From: Pollenia angustigena
Lineage: Eukaryota > Arthropoda > Insecta > Diptera > Polleniidae
DNA: 64,000 nt
Direction: 5' to 3'
Assembly: GCA_930367215.1 (NCBI GenBank)
Contig: OV884058.1
Span: 110,011,802-110,075,801, forward strand
How positions within the stretch are numbered: the stretch's first letter is position 1; each line of letters starts with the position of its first letter. The notes below the pieces were generated by a model. The model did not search any database and was not told the DNA's origin. It saw only the letters and a program-made list of their open reading frames with translations. Of this stretch, positions 52,872 through 63,083 are shown piece by piece. Position numbers and translations under genes: made by a program.

Positions 52872-53150
52872 ATGTCTTTTGAAATGCACAAAACAAAAAT
52901 TGAAGAAAAAATATCTTTTTTTAATTATCAAGATTTTGTTTGTCGTGCTTATTCCCAGTTTTTATTCTTGATAAAAACACTGAAATTTATTGTTGATGGG
53001 ATAAGCTATTCCTATGCGCATTTCACTGGTTGCTTAGGCCATATCATCAGGAAACTTCATCCAAAGATTTTAGAAAAACTAAAGTTATGTGATGGAAATC
53101 GATTTCCGATAAAAGTTCTTTTGGTTTACTCTTCCAGTAAACTACAGTAG
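52872..53150 (+). CDS. Unrecognised small ORF (92 codons)
   Basis: An ATG frame opens MSFEMHKTKIEEKISFFNYQ and continues FVCRAYSQFLFLIKTLKFIV, VDGISYSYAHFTGCLGHIIR, ending KVLLVYSSSKLQ. Codon composition is less biased than in surrounding noise, and it follows an A-rich leader. No motif is recognised, and no neighbour supports it. It lies 866 bp upstream of MED13 exon B. It may be a fragment of a transposon-encoded protein or chance. Confidence 0.2.
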   Translation: MSFEMHKTKIEEKISFFNYQDFVCRAYSQFLFLIKTLKFIVDGISYSYAHFTGCLGHIIRKLHPKILEKLKLCDGNRFPIKVLLVYSSSKLQ

Positions 53151-53690
53151 CTGAGTAAATTTTGGGCAATTTCAAAATTTTTCTCTCAAGATTGAATGAC
53201 AATGCATTTTGAAAAAATTTATTTTCAGATCCATCTTTGATTCCAGATCAGATCAAAAATATTTAAAATTTATTTTATTTTTTGAAATTCTTAATTTTTT
53301 TTTTTGCAAAACGTTTTTTGTTTTATTTTAATTTTTCCGGCTATTCTTCCTTCAACATTGTTAATTTTACTTTCTGAAATATCTTAATTTGACTTGAGTA
53401 TTAAGTGAACTTAATTCCTCTTAATTAGTCATTGTTTCACCAATAAATCCGTAATTGGAAAATACAAATGCTAATTGACTTCAGATGTTATTTAAATTCT
53501 ATATTTCTTTTACTATTTTATTGCATAATCATCAGTATCAACAAGCTCTTCTAACATTTATAAATTAGTCGAAGTTTTTTGAATAGAATTCTTAAGCATC
53601 TATCCAGGCCCTATCTTGGTACTACTTAAATTAAAAAATATTATTTAGATAAGAGATAAGATAAGATAAGATACAGAAAACGTAATTACA
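53151..53690. other. Intron, no feature recognised
   Basis: AT-rich. A GATAAGATAAGATAAGATA microsatellite lies at about 53655-53672. Confidence 0.4.
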
Positions 53691-53698
53691 CAGTGTTA

Positions 53699-53852
53699 GC
53701 CCCCTTTCACACTCGGCATGTTACTTGCGCAAGTTACTTGCCGACAACAACAAAGTCTGTAAGGAAAAAACAAATTTCAAAAAAATTTGTACAGACTTTG
53801 TTGTTGTCGGCAAGTAACTTGCGCTAGTAAATTGCCGAGTGTGAAAGAGGGC
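53699..53852. mobile_element. Hairpin MITE with TTA TSD next to exon B
   Basis: The arms are inverted copies for about 70 bp (GCCCCCTTTCACACTCGGCA; AACTTGCCGACAACAACAAA; GTCTGTA). TTA is duplicated at 53696-53698 and 53853-53855. A TTA target fits PIF/Harbinger (Tourist-like). It ends 163 bp before the acceptor of exon B. Confidence 0.92.
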
Positions 53853-54015
53853 TTACTAATGTGACAAAAAGTAACAACGTTTTCTTTTTCAATATAAAAA
53901 TATTTCCCGATTTTTTAAAGAAAAATATTTTTTATTAATAAATTTTGATATTGACATTTGCAACAATTGTTTTTTTAACAATCTTTTTACTTATTTATTG
54001 TTTTCCTTTTTTCAG

Positions 54016-54109
54016 GCAATCAAATGATGTGGAATGGAACATGGGAACGAGGTTTAACGTATGAATGTCGTTCACTGCTTTTTAAAGCACTCCATAATCT
54101 TATTGAAAG
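54016..54109 (+). CDS. skd: MED13 (skuld) exon B
   Basis: 94 bp. With the base G carried from exon A it reads [20 protein letters not shown], then [12 protein letters not shown]. This is the continuation of the Med13_N domain after AAAKELWIFWYGEE. The acceptor is TTTTTTCAG|G and the donor AG|GTAATT. Two bases are carried into exon C. The sequence is close to fly skd ([20 protein letters not shown]), and no substitution suggests decay. Confidence 0.96.
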
Positions 54110-54186
54110 GTAATTTTGATAACATAATTGTAACTTTTAAAAAACCGTCTAGACTTATAAAAATCATATTTATTTTTATTTTACAG
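54110..54186 (+). other. skd: Short MED13 intron (77 bp)
   Basis: GTAATT to TTTTACAG. This typical minimal fly intron contrasts with its 51-kb neighbour. Confidence 0.95.
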
Positions 54187-54270
54187 ATTTGTGCTTACAA
54201 AAGATATCGTACGTTTTGGTAAATGGTTTGTCCAACCTTGTACTTCAAATGAACGAATATTTGGAAGGAG
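54187..54270 (+). CDS. skd: MED13 (skuld) exon C
   Basis: 84 bp. With AG from exon B it reads RFVLTKDIVRFGKWFVQPCT, then SNERIFGR. These residues complete the first strongly conserved block of MED13. The acceptor is TTTTACAG|A and the donor is AG|GTTAGT. Two bases (AG) are carried and combine with C of exon D to give Ser, restoring the fly SSQHLSFSF sequence. No stop or frameshift. Confidence 0.96.
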
Positions 54271-54723
54271 GTTAGTTAAATTATTTAATTTTACTTTTAC
54301 TTCCTATTTATGCGGTATTTTCTAATAAAATGTTCTTGAGTTTTATTTAAAGATCACGTTTGACAATATAATATAGATAAGAAACATGTGCTGGAATATC
54401 AAAAATTTAAAGAAGAAAATTTTCGGGAAACAAATAGAAAAATAAATATATTTTTGACGGTTGATCATTTTTAATAAAATATCATATATTTCTAGCAGGG
54501 CTATTGAAAATTAAGAAAAAGAGTGATTAAAATTGTTTTTTGAGAAATTTCCTGTATTTCCTATTCTTTAAGATTCAGTTTTTATTTCTATTAAATCTAT
54601 TAAATCAATTTGAATTAGGTGCTCAGATGTTCCCATTTAAGTTTTTTTCAAATAGTTTCGTTCGGTTTAATCAATTTTCTCTAATTTCACTATTAATTCG
54701 TCTTTGGACAAAACAACTGGTTT

Positions 54724-54985
54724 TATATATCGAGCCCTAACCGCGAATATAACGTAAGCGACATGATTTTCAATGTTCGTTTTTTTAATAAAGGACTTTA
54801 CTGGCAACACTTGCATCATCTCCTTAAATGTCATGGTCACATAAGGTACCGTTGCGATTTAATGGCAAGAACAATTTTATTGTAAGCGACAAATTTCATA
54901 CAAAATTTATATGAAATAAAATAAAAAAGCTCTCTCCTGTAAAATTTGATTTTTGACGCTTACGTTATTTTCGTGGTTATGTATA
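54724..54985. mobile_element. MITE family M5, copy 1
   Basis: TATATCGAGCCCTAACCGCG and CGTTATTTTCGTGGTTATGT are inverted ends. The interior (GTAAGCGACAAATTTCAT, AAAGCTCTCTCCTGTAAAAT) is the reverse complement of copy 2 at 58191-58457. Confidence 0.88.
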
Positions 54986-55180
54986 TTCTTGTAATTATAT
55001 CAATCACGAAATGTTTCTACAAGTAATCGATGCAGATTTTTAAAAATTAATGGTAAAAAAGTCCTTGCAACCCACTTTTCGAAAATATTATATCCTTATT
55101 AAATAACACTGCAACAGAATTTTGTATACTTATCGCTCATTTGCTGCAACATCGTCATAATTAAAAAAACACAACATAAT

Positions 55181-57690
55181 GGAAAAAGAAAATTCTATTC
55201 TTCTCTCAAGAGTTGAGTCTACATTTTCTTCATAACAAATATTTACAATAAGTATCTTCATAACAATGATTTACTATGCATAGTGATATTACGTCAAAAT
55301 TCGCGATTGTTGACTTATGTCGATTGTGTCATAATTCAAAATATACTTTTTTCAGTACTTATATAAAGTTTTTGATCAAAAATATCGTTCTAACATAAAA
55401 CATATCGCTTATTCTTATAAATCTACTATTTTAAGCTTATACCATCCCTTATAAAACTGAGCTTTGTCGTTGTTCTAGTTGGAAAAAAACGCGTAATAAG
55501 TAGAATAACGGCACATTTTTATCACAAGCGGTCAATTTCAATTTTTACTCAATATCAATAATGTTATTGCGCCCATTTTTGCATACTTAAGGCTAGATTA
55601 CACTATTATACTTTGTATTAATACATGTCAAAAACTCAAGTAATATGACAAAGTGTGATAGTGCGAATGAAATGTGTCACGAAAATGACAAGTATTAAGA
55701 AAAAAGTTTGATATCCCATACGAAAAATTTCTAAACAATAATACTTTTCATTGGATCAGGGTTGCATTTTTTTCATGCGTGAGTGTTTATACTTTGTGTG
55801 ATGGTGTGAACACAAACTGTCATGTTACATTAGATTTTTTGACAGTCGCAACAAAACTCATTAGATTTCTATCTCACAAAGTATTATGGAATACGTAAGG
55901 CTTGTGAGATAGTGTAATCTAGGCTTAAGCTATTATGTAAATCGTGCTGATTTATTAATGCCACTATTGAAGTTAATGATCCATATGGTTTTGCGACATT
56001 TGACAAACTCAGCCGTAACATAACAACAGATACTTATTGAAACTAATGCTAGAAATGGATTTATCTTATCATCTCAGTTAATGATAATTTAATTAAACTG
56101 TTCAAAGAAAATCCTAGATTAAAACGCAAGTTCTCTGTGAATAAGTTGTGGAGGTATAAATTTGTTCATCGTTCAACTTGTGACAATTTCCCTTAGCGCC
56201 AGTTTCTGACTTAAAGTTTAGCAATTATATTTGTACAACTCAGATTTTAAAAATTATTTCTTATAGTAACAACATTATACTTTGGTTACAACATTTCAAA
56301 TACTATAAAATTCTGTAATGAATGTTGTTTTTAAGGTAATTTTGGACGCTGAATCGAAATATGTAGTTAGTTTTTCTATAGTTCGACTTTTCGAGACATA
56401 CCATTATGTCCAAAATTAAGGTAATTAAGGCTACATACATGTATTGGATTAACTTGAAAACGGTTCACCATATTCAGTTAAAAAAAAATTCAAAATTCGT
56501 CAACGATATTATATTTAAGCCGTGCTTACATTGGTTTTTAATGTGCCTAGTATTTTCAGAGGTAACGTTGAAGTTTTGAGAAAAATAAACAAAAAAAAAA
56601 AAAATGTTTGTTCTTTAAAAGTTTTTAATTTAACAAAACACAATGGAAAAAGAAAATTATATTCTTCTCTCAAGAGTTGAGTCTATAATTACTTTATAAG
56701 AAATATTTACAATGTGTATCTTCATAATAATGATTTACAATGTATTAGTGATATTACGTCAAAATTGGCGATTTTTTTTGTTTTACTCAATATCAATAAT
56801 GGTATTGCGCCTATTTCTGCAAACTAAGCTATTAGATTGTGCTTATTTGATCATGCTACTATAGAAGTTCATGAGACATATGGTTTTGCGACATTTGACA
56901 AACTCAGCCGTAAAATAACAACAGATACTTATTGCAACTAATACTAGAAATGGATTTATCTTATCATCTCAGTTAATGATAATTTATTTAAACTGTTCAA
57001 GGAAAATCCTAGATTAAAACGCAAGTTCTCTGTGAATAAGTTGTGGAGGTATAAATTTGTTCATCGTTCAACTTGTGACAATTTCACTTAGCGCCAGTTT
57101 CTGACTTAAAGTTTAGCAATTATATTTGTACAACTTAGATTTTAAAAATTATTTCTTATAGTTGCAACATTTCAAATACTATAAATTTCTGTAATGAGTG
57201 TTCCCTACAGGAACAATGACAGTCATTTGATGCATCATCTGGTGGGCATTGCTGATGGTGATATACATCAGAGATTTCTATCATTTTATTAAGGGCAATA
57301 TGAAAAAACTGATGTAAACATTCGTGTACGTGTGACAGTTTTTCCCACTAATACATGTGAACTTTAATATACATACGTGAATTTAATAAAAAATGTGTTA
57401 GTTAGTTTCAATCAGGAATATTTAGTAGGGTTGCTTTGAAGGCAATTTTGGACACTGAATCCAAATATGCAGTTAGTTTTCTATAGCTCGACTTTTCGAG
57501 ATATACCGTTATGTCCAAAATTAAGGTAATTAAGGCTACATATATTGGATTAACTGGAAAAAGGTTCATCATATTCAGTTCAAAAAAAAAATTAAAAACT
57601 CGTCAACGATATTATCTTTAAGCCGTACTTACATTGGTTTTTAATTTACCTCTTAGTTTCAGGGATAACGTTGAAGTTTTGAGGAAAAGA
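55181..57690 (+). repeat. Tandem segmental duplication, two diverged units
   Basis: Unit A (about 55181-56600) and unit B (about 56643-57690) align directly. Shared pieces: TTCTTCTCTCAAGAGTTGAG, TTTTGCGACATTTGACAAAC, AACGCAAGTTCTCTGTGAAT, TCGACTTTTCGAGA and GCCGT-CTTACATTGGTTTTT. Unit A has an extra ~225 bp (55330-55560) and a TTAA MITE. Unit B has an extra ~230 bp (57204-57435). No coding pattern. Confidence 0.88.
55591..55924 (+). mobile_element. TTAA-flanked MITE, family M1, copy b
   Basis: TTAA (55587-55590, 55925-55928) flanks GGCTAGATTACACTA and, inverted, GCCTAGATTACACTA. It is the least decayed copy. Unit B of the surrounding duplication lacks it (CAAACTAAGCTATT near 56820), giving an empty site. 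Confidence 0.95.
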
Positions 57691-57916
57691 ATAATTTAAA
57701 ACAAAAAAAAAAAAAATAAAATTTTTGTTCTTTAAAAACTCATTAAAATGAGACAAAAATCACATTTTTTGTTTAAAAACATTTTGTTAAAAATATTTTC
57801 AATCAAATGAGCTTTATTTCATTGTAATCGGTGCACAACTTTTGATTTTGTTCACAACTTACTGAGAAAACTCAATGGATAAAAATCGCGATTTCCATAA
57901 AAAAAATAACATATTT

Positions 57917-58162
57917 CGTCGTGCGGGAGTTTATGTGCTCTATCCGCCATTTTACACATTTCGAGTTAATTATGCCACTTTAGGTTTTCGACCCCAAATT
58001 TTTCAAATATGTAATCCGTTTTCGGCTATCTCATCTAGTTTCTGAGATAAATAGTGTCTGTTTTGTTCTATATCCTTCAAACCTGAATTATGTTAAAACT
58101 TCAAGATCGATTTTCTCAAAATACACTTTTGGCATATAGAGCACATAAACTCCCGCACGACG
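57917..58162. mobile_element. MITE with CGTCGTGCGGGAG ends
   Basis: The inverted arms share CGTCGTGCGGGAGTTTATGT and GCTCTAT. It lies only 28 bp before MITE M5 copy 2. No clear TSD. Confidence 0.85.
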
Positions 58163-58190
58163 ATTTTTATATCTTCGTTTGCTGCTGTTC

Positions 58191-58457
58191 TATATCGACC
58201 CCTAACCGCGAAAATAACGTAAGCGCCAAAAATAAAATTTTACAGGAGAGAGCTTTTTTATTTTATTTCATATACATTTTGTATGAAATTTGTCGCTTAC
58301 AATGAAATTGTTTTTGCTAAAAAATCGTAACGGTACCTTTTGTGACCATTACATTTTAGAAGATGATGCAAGTCTTGCCAATAAAGTCATTTATTAAATA
58401 AATTGAAAATTGAAAATCATATCGCTTACGTTATTTTCGCGGTTAGGGCTCGATATA
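58191..58457. mobile_element. MITE family M5, copy 2
   Basis: The ends read TATATCGACCCCTAACCGCG and, inverted, TATATCGAGCCCTAACCGCG, extended by AAAATAACGTAAGCG. Opposite orientation to copy 1 at 54724. A TA target is compatible. Confidence 0.92.
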
Positions 58458-59089
58458 TGGACGTTTTTTCTTCCCTAAAAAATGAGGTGCCTTCACTTAA
58501 TTTTGAATAAAAACGAAATGCGTTCATCGATTTCTATGCTCTATATCTTATTTTGTTTATAGGTTATGTGGCTTTAGGTGTAAGTAATAATACTTTACCT
58601 TTTTCTCGTTTTGAATTGTTCATGGTTTTTTAAAACTCAAAATTTGTAATTTTTTTGTTTATTTTTATTTTACGTAAACAACCATTTCTGAACCATTTTT
58701 TTTGTGGTGGTTTTCAAAAATTTCATAGTTTTTCAAAGCTTACAATTAAATTAAAAAAAAAGAAAAGAAAAATGTTGAAAATCGCTTAATGAAGAGTAAA
58801 GTTATGTTTTTTTGAACTTTACATTTTTGGAAAAGTCAAAAATACGATTAGTACCTGTAACTTAAAAATGCGAGCTGATGGAGAAAAGCGGAGATTATAT
58901 TTGAAATCAGCGAACTCACTTAATTTACATAAATATGTAATTCCTTTTGGAGAATATTTGCATTATTTTCTTCCACTTCAATTTGATGAATTGATTTGTG
59001 CTTTCGTATAGAAGCTTTAATTTGTTTCCTTCTTATTTCTTTCCAATATTGTTAGCTTGTTTACCTCTTTTAAAAACAATAAGGGTAAA
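58458..59089. other. Intron, no feature recognised
   Basis: AT-rich with A/T runs. No TIR or coding pattern. Confidence 0.35.
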
Positions 59090-60247
59090 CACGAAGGTCA
59101 TTGTGCAAGTTTGCAATTTGTAAACTTGCAGTGCATATTATGATTGGTCGTGAGCATTTGTGCTCGTGTTTTTGTGCAAATGTGCTATTTCCTAAAAATT
59201 TATTCTGGCAACACAAAAAACTTCTGGCAGCACTGTAACAAATCTGCATTTGTTTAATTTAATACACAAGCAAATAAAAATAAATTATTTCTTTTTAAAT
59301 TATTTTAATTTAATTCTATATTTTATATTAAAAACCACGAAAAAGTTCAATTTATAAGTTTCCTTAAAAAAACAATATGGCGCTTAATATGTCAAATGTT
59401 AGTGTTTGCAGCTTAGCAATTATGCACATCTAATTTTGCTCATGGTTTTTTTTTAGTGCAAACGATGTAAAATAGAGCAAATTTCAAATACCCAACAAAC
59501 ACGGAGGTTTGATTTAAAATTTAAAATGATTTGAAATCAAACGTTTTCTCAAACGTAAAACGATTGATAATGATTTGAAAATCATAGCGTTCTTAACAAA
59601 AAGGGGAAATTATTTTCAAATTAAAAAATGCTTTTATTTTCAACTTGCCTTCAAACGTAATTCTCAAATGTTTTTCAATTGTGGATTATAAAACAATGTG
59701 GAATATAAATAAAAATATTTTATTTTTTTTAATTTAAATTTATTATTTATTTAAATAAACTGTGAGATAAACTATCGGCACCATAGCTAAAAGATGAAAT
59801 AATGGTATTTCCGTCCTCTAATTCTTGGAAAGACAAACTACTTGGCTCCCTTTTATTTTGAGGATTGTAGCACCGCGATTTTCTTCACTTTCCCGTTTTA
59901 ATTATTTTTTTTTTTTAATTTATTTTTTAAACACATGTAACCACAAAGTAAAAAATGTAACTTTAATTTAGTATTGCCAAGTTTATTTTTGATTTGAATT
60001 TCACATTTGACATCAAATTGATAAATCATTTGATATCAAATGTTTATTTTCAATTTGAATTTAAATGTAAAATCAAACAATTGAAAACCGTTTGAGAATT
60101 GTGTTTGATGGAAAATGATAAAGTCATTTCATATCAAAGGTTTGACTTCGTGTTTGTTGGGTACGTACATTTTGTTGCTGTGTTGTGCAAATGTGTATAT
60201 TTTTGCACGCATTTGCATCGTTTGCATACTTTGCACTACCCATCGTG
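59090..60247. mobile_element. Outer element with CACGAWGG ends, containing a second MITE
   Basis: CACGAAGGTCATTGTGCAAG at left and, inverted, CACGATGGGTAGTGCAAAGT at right, both followed by GCAAA/TTTGC-rich sequence. The right end also occurs at 5722-5785. TSD not fixed. Confidence 0.6.
59491..60161. mobile_element. MITE with CCCAACAAACACG ends, TA target
   Basis: The ends read CCCAACAAACACGGAGGTTT and, inverted, CCCAACAAACACGAAGTCAA. TA lies at 59489-59490 and 60162-60163. The interior is rich in GATTTGAAATCAAA and TTGAAATT-type motifs in both orientations. Confidence 0.85.
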
Positions 60248-60249
60248 AT

Positions 60250-61750
60250 TTCCCTTAATATAATTTTCCACAGCCGAAATTGGAAAAAGTTTGTAGTTTA
60301 TTATTTTTGCATAGTTTTGTAACATTTGCATATACATACATAATTGTATTAAAAAGTTCGGCCTTTGGCAAAATTCCGCCAATTTAATGTCGAACACCGA
60401 TTATTGGCCGATACCGAAGCCGATTAATCGGTCGGACACTATTATTTACGCATCCTTTAAACTAATGTATATCCTTCTTCCAAACGTTTATAGTTTTTTT
60501 AGGTATACTCTGGACTTACTTCGGATTTAAAGAAAATAAAAAATTGGGTCTAAGTTAGAAAAATTCAAATTTAAAATTATCACTTCCGGTTTGCAGTGCG
60601 TTACGCGTGTAAAGAAATTTGCATAACTCCTAAACTTATGGAGATCCCATTCTCAAATGTTCACAGTATAATGAGGACACTTTAGGCTAATTTCGGTAAA
60701 AAAAAAACAATAAAAAAAATATAGTATAAAAAATAATAAAAAAAATAATTTAAAAAAAAAAAATTATTTAAAAGACAAATAAATTAAAAAAAGTAAAAAA
60801 TAAACGAGTTAAGAAAAATTTTAATTAAAGTTGTTAATTTCCGGTTTTGTAGTTGTAGTGGTTTTTTTTTAAGTTTAGGTTTAGTTTTTAATCAGATTAT
60901 CAGTAAATCTTTTAAATGTAAGCAAATTTGTAAATTAATAATCAACAACTTTGGATCCGTAAAGTAAGCGAATTGAATTTGTATAGATTGGCACAGGCTT
61001 TGCATTAAATCTAACTATTTAAAATGGAATATATCACGAGAGTCCGTGCAAAAACTCTTTATTTGTTAAAATACGTTTTTTTAAATTTATTCAGTTTAAA
61101 AATTATATTTTTTCGAAGCAAATTAAATTAAATTTTTAAATTTGTTATTCTTGCACGAAACATCCCAGACTTTTTTGCACGCATATTGTGTAAATTATAA
61201 ACCAGCTGTTTAAACATAAACAAAAGAGCTAACTTCCATATTATTCTTATATCCATTAAAGCCTAATATCAAAATAAATAAAAAAAAAATAAACAAAAAA
61301 AGCAAACAAAAAAATGGTGTTTATTAAGACAATTTAAAAATAGTGATTTAAAAAATAATATTTAAACAAAATCTTTTTGCGCCTTTATCCAAAAAGTTAA
61401 GAAACAGATCTATTATTAAATAACAAAATGATATAAGTTGAGAAGAGGCTAACAAAAATTTAAAACTTATAAAAATTTTTTGTTTGTTTGTAAAATTAAA
61501 TAAACTTGGGCCACTGGGCGCGAAATTCGACCATTTACTTTTGAGAGAACCAGTGCGTTATACAACAAAAACGTACACATTTTAAGAGCACAACAAAATG
61601 CGCTCTTTTCACCCATGTGTTTTATAAATTTAGAAAAAAAAATTATATCCTGCATATCTACACACAAATGCATACCTTTAAAACGATCAATGTTTCATTA
61701 AAATCGGTGGACGATAAGATAATTTCAATAATTTTGTTTTTAAATTTTTT
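60250..61750. other. Intron, no feature recognised
   Basis: AT-rich. 60690-60800 is an A-rich run of AAAAT units. The small frames near 61467-61826 are intron or exon shadow. Confidence 0.4.
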
Positions 61751-61755
61751 TTTAG

Positions 61756-62228
61756 CTCTCAACATTTGTCATTCTCATTTACATTCTTTGTACATGGTGA
61801 TACTGTATGTGCATCTATTGACTTGAGAGAACATCCCGCAGTGCGTCCATTAACCAAAGAACATTTAACGGAAGCAGCAGCTGCATTTGCAGCGGCGGTT
61901 TCTAGTGCAAATTCACCTGAACAACAACAAACATCACCAAATTCGCCAAATGTCACTGCAGGCGAAAGTATTAAGAATGAAAACTGTGCAGCCTCAGCAA
62001 GTGCATCAAATAATAACAGCAGCAGTAACACGAACAACAGCAATAGCGGTAATCCAAAACCTCGTAAAGTAATATTAGCACCATTCGGCATGGCGGCGAC
62101 ACTTACGGGAAACAGTTATAAAACAAATGATCCAATGGCCGATAAAATACTTGATGACTGGGCTTCATTTTTTCCATTGTGCAATAAAGAAAACAGTGAT
62201 GTGCCACCAGTTGTAGAAGTTATAGCAG
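61756..62228 (+). CDS. skd: MED13 (skuld) exon D
   Basis: 473 bp. The exon opens SSQHLSFSFTFFVHGDTVCA and continues LREHPAVRPLTKEHLTEAAA (conserved Med13_N strand-rich region). A species-specific Ala/Ser/Gln/Asn-rich stretch follows (NNNSSSNTNNSNSG), then the conserved RKVILAPFGMAATLTGNSYK and DPMADKILDDWASFFPLCNK. The acceptor is TTTTTTTAG|C and the donor GCAG|GTAAGT. One base is carried over. The low-complexity linker differs in length from Drosophila, while the flanking blocks are nearly unchanged. The ATG-started reading that seems to begin before the exon runs from intron, so it is not the true start. Confidence 0.97.
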
Positions 62229-62305
62229 GTAAGTTTTCAATTGTTAAAACATTTTTAGTTTGTACCTAAATCGATATAAATTTTTTGTTTTTTATTTTTA
62301 TTTAG
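62229..62305 (+). other. skd: Short MED13 intron (77 bp)
   Basis: GTAAGT to TTTATTTAG. Both flanking exons join in frame (IAG then GHKMYHP). Confidence 0.95.
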
Positions 62306-63083
62306 GCGGTCATAAAATGTATCATCCCTCAATTTATGTACTAGTCACTGATTTGGATGATATGGAAGAAATGGAAGCGGCTGCATCTCAAAGATGCCCT
62401 TTAGGAACCTCATCATCTGCAGAAGCTGCTGCATTGGCAGCTCTATCATCGGCTAATCAAACGGCGTCGGGTTGCAGCAGCGGCAGTGCACACACCAACA
62501 ACCATAATAACAATGACACAAGAAAACCACTAATGGAAAATTTTTCCAATAACAAACTACCAACAGCAGCAACTGCACCAACTATTAATGGAACAAAGTC
62601 ATCTTTGGCCCATATGGTCGAACATTTAAAAATAGATCGAACAAAAGTTCAACCGTACTATGATACACAAACACGGAATTTTACCTGCAATACCACAAAT
62701 ATTCATGCTCCGCCTCAGGCTGCATGTGAAATGCCTGAGAGAGCTTGGCAAGATTGTGTCACAAATGTTTTGCATGTTCAACAGAATTTAAATGGCACAC
62801 TATTATCTTCATCCTCATTATCCTCTTCCAATAACATCAATTCATCCACCTCTAATGCAACTCCCTCAAATACATCGACAACGACCACAACGTCGTCGGT
62901 GGCAGCATCAGCGCCTGCGCTGGGTAATGAAAATACTACACCAAGTGAAGGCATTGATCAAACGGATAATGTTTCAAATAATGTTGACATTAAACCAAAT
63001 ATTACCAATTTATCTCAAAAGCAGCAACAACAAATATGGGGTTTTGTTGATCCTACTCAGAAAGCTCCTTGTATATGCACAAA
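62306..63083 (+). CDS. skd: MED13 (skuld) exon E
   Basis: 778 bp. With G carried from exon D it reads GGHKMYHPSIYVLVTDLDDM, then a long Ala-, Ser-, Asn- and Thr-rich linker. Conserved islands sit in that linker: KVQPYYDTQTRNFTCNTTNI, EMPERAWQDCVTNVLHV and, at the end, QQQIWGFVDPTQKAPCICTK. The donor is AA|GTAAGT at 63084, which splits the final Lys codon. Reading past the donor meets a stop at once, so splicing is required. The linkers are probably disordered; the islands match fly skd. Poly-Ser/Thr codon runs are imperfect, so the alleles should be stable. Confidence 0.97.

Larger units (their letters stand above)
2629..54015 (+). other. skd: Giant MED13 intron (51,387 bp)
   Basis: GTAAGT at 2629 and TTTTTTCAG ending at 54015 bound this intron. 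Joining the single carried base G to GC of exon B gives Gly in frame (VAG then NQMMWNGTW), as expected for MED13. The interior is almost wholly transposon-derived and contains no other recognisable host exon. An unrecognised small exon or a nested host gene cannot be excluded by eye. Confidence 0.9.
54271..61755 (+). other. skd: MED13 intron (7,485 bp)
   Basis: GTTAGT to TTTTTTTAG. The interior contains paired MITEs, a tandem duplication and a nested element, listed separately. No host coding sequence seen. Confidence 0.92.

Noticed and set aside
61759..62091. Minus-strand 110-codon frame with Leu-rich stretch
   Set aside because: Antisense shadow of exon D (Asn/Ala repeats read as Leu/Ala).
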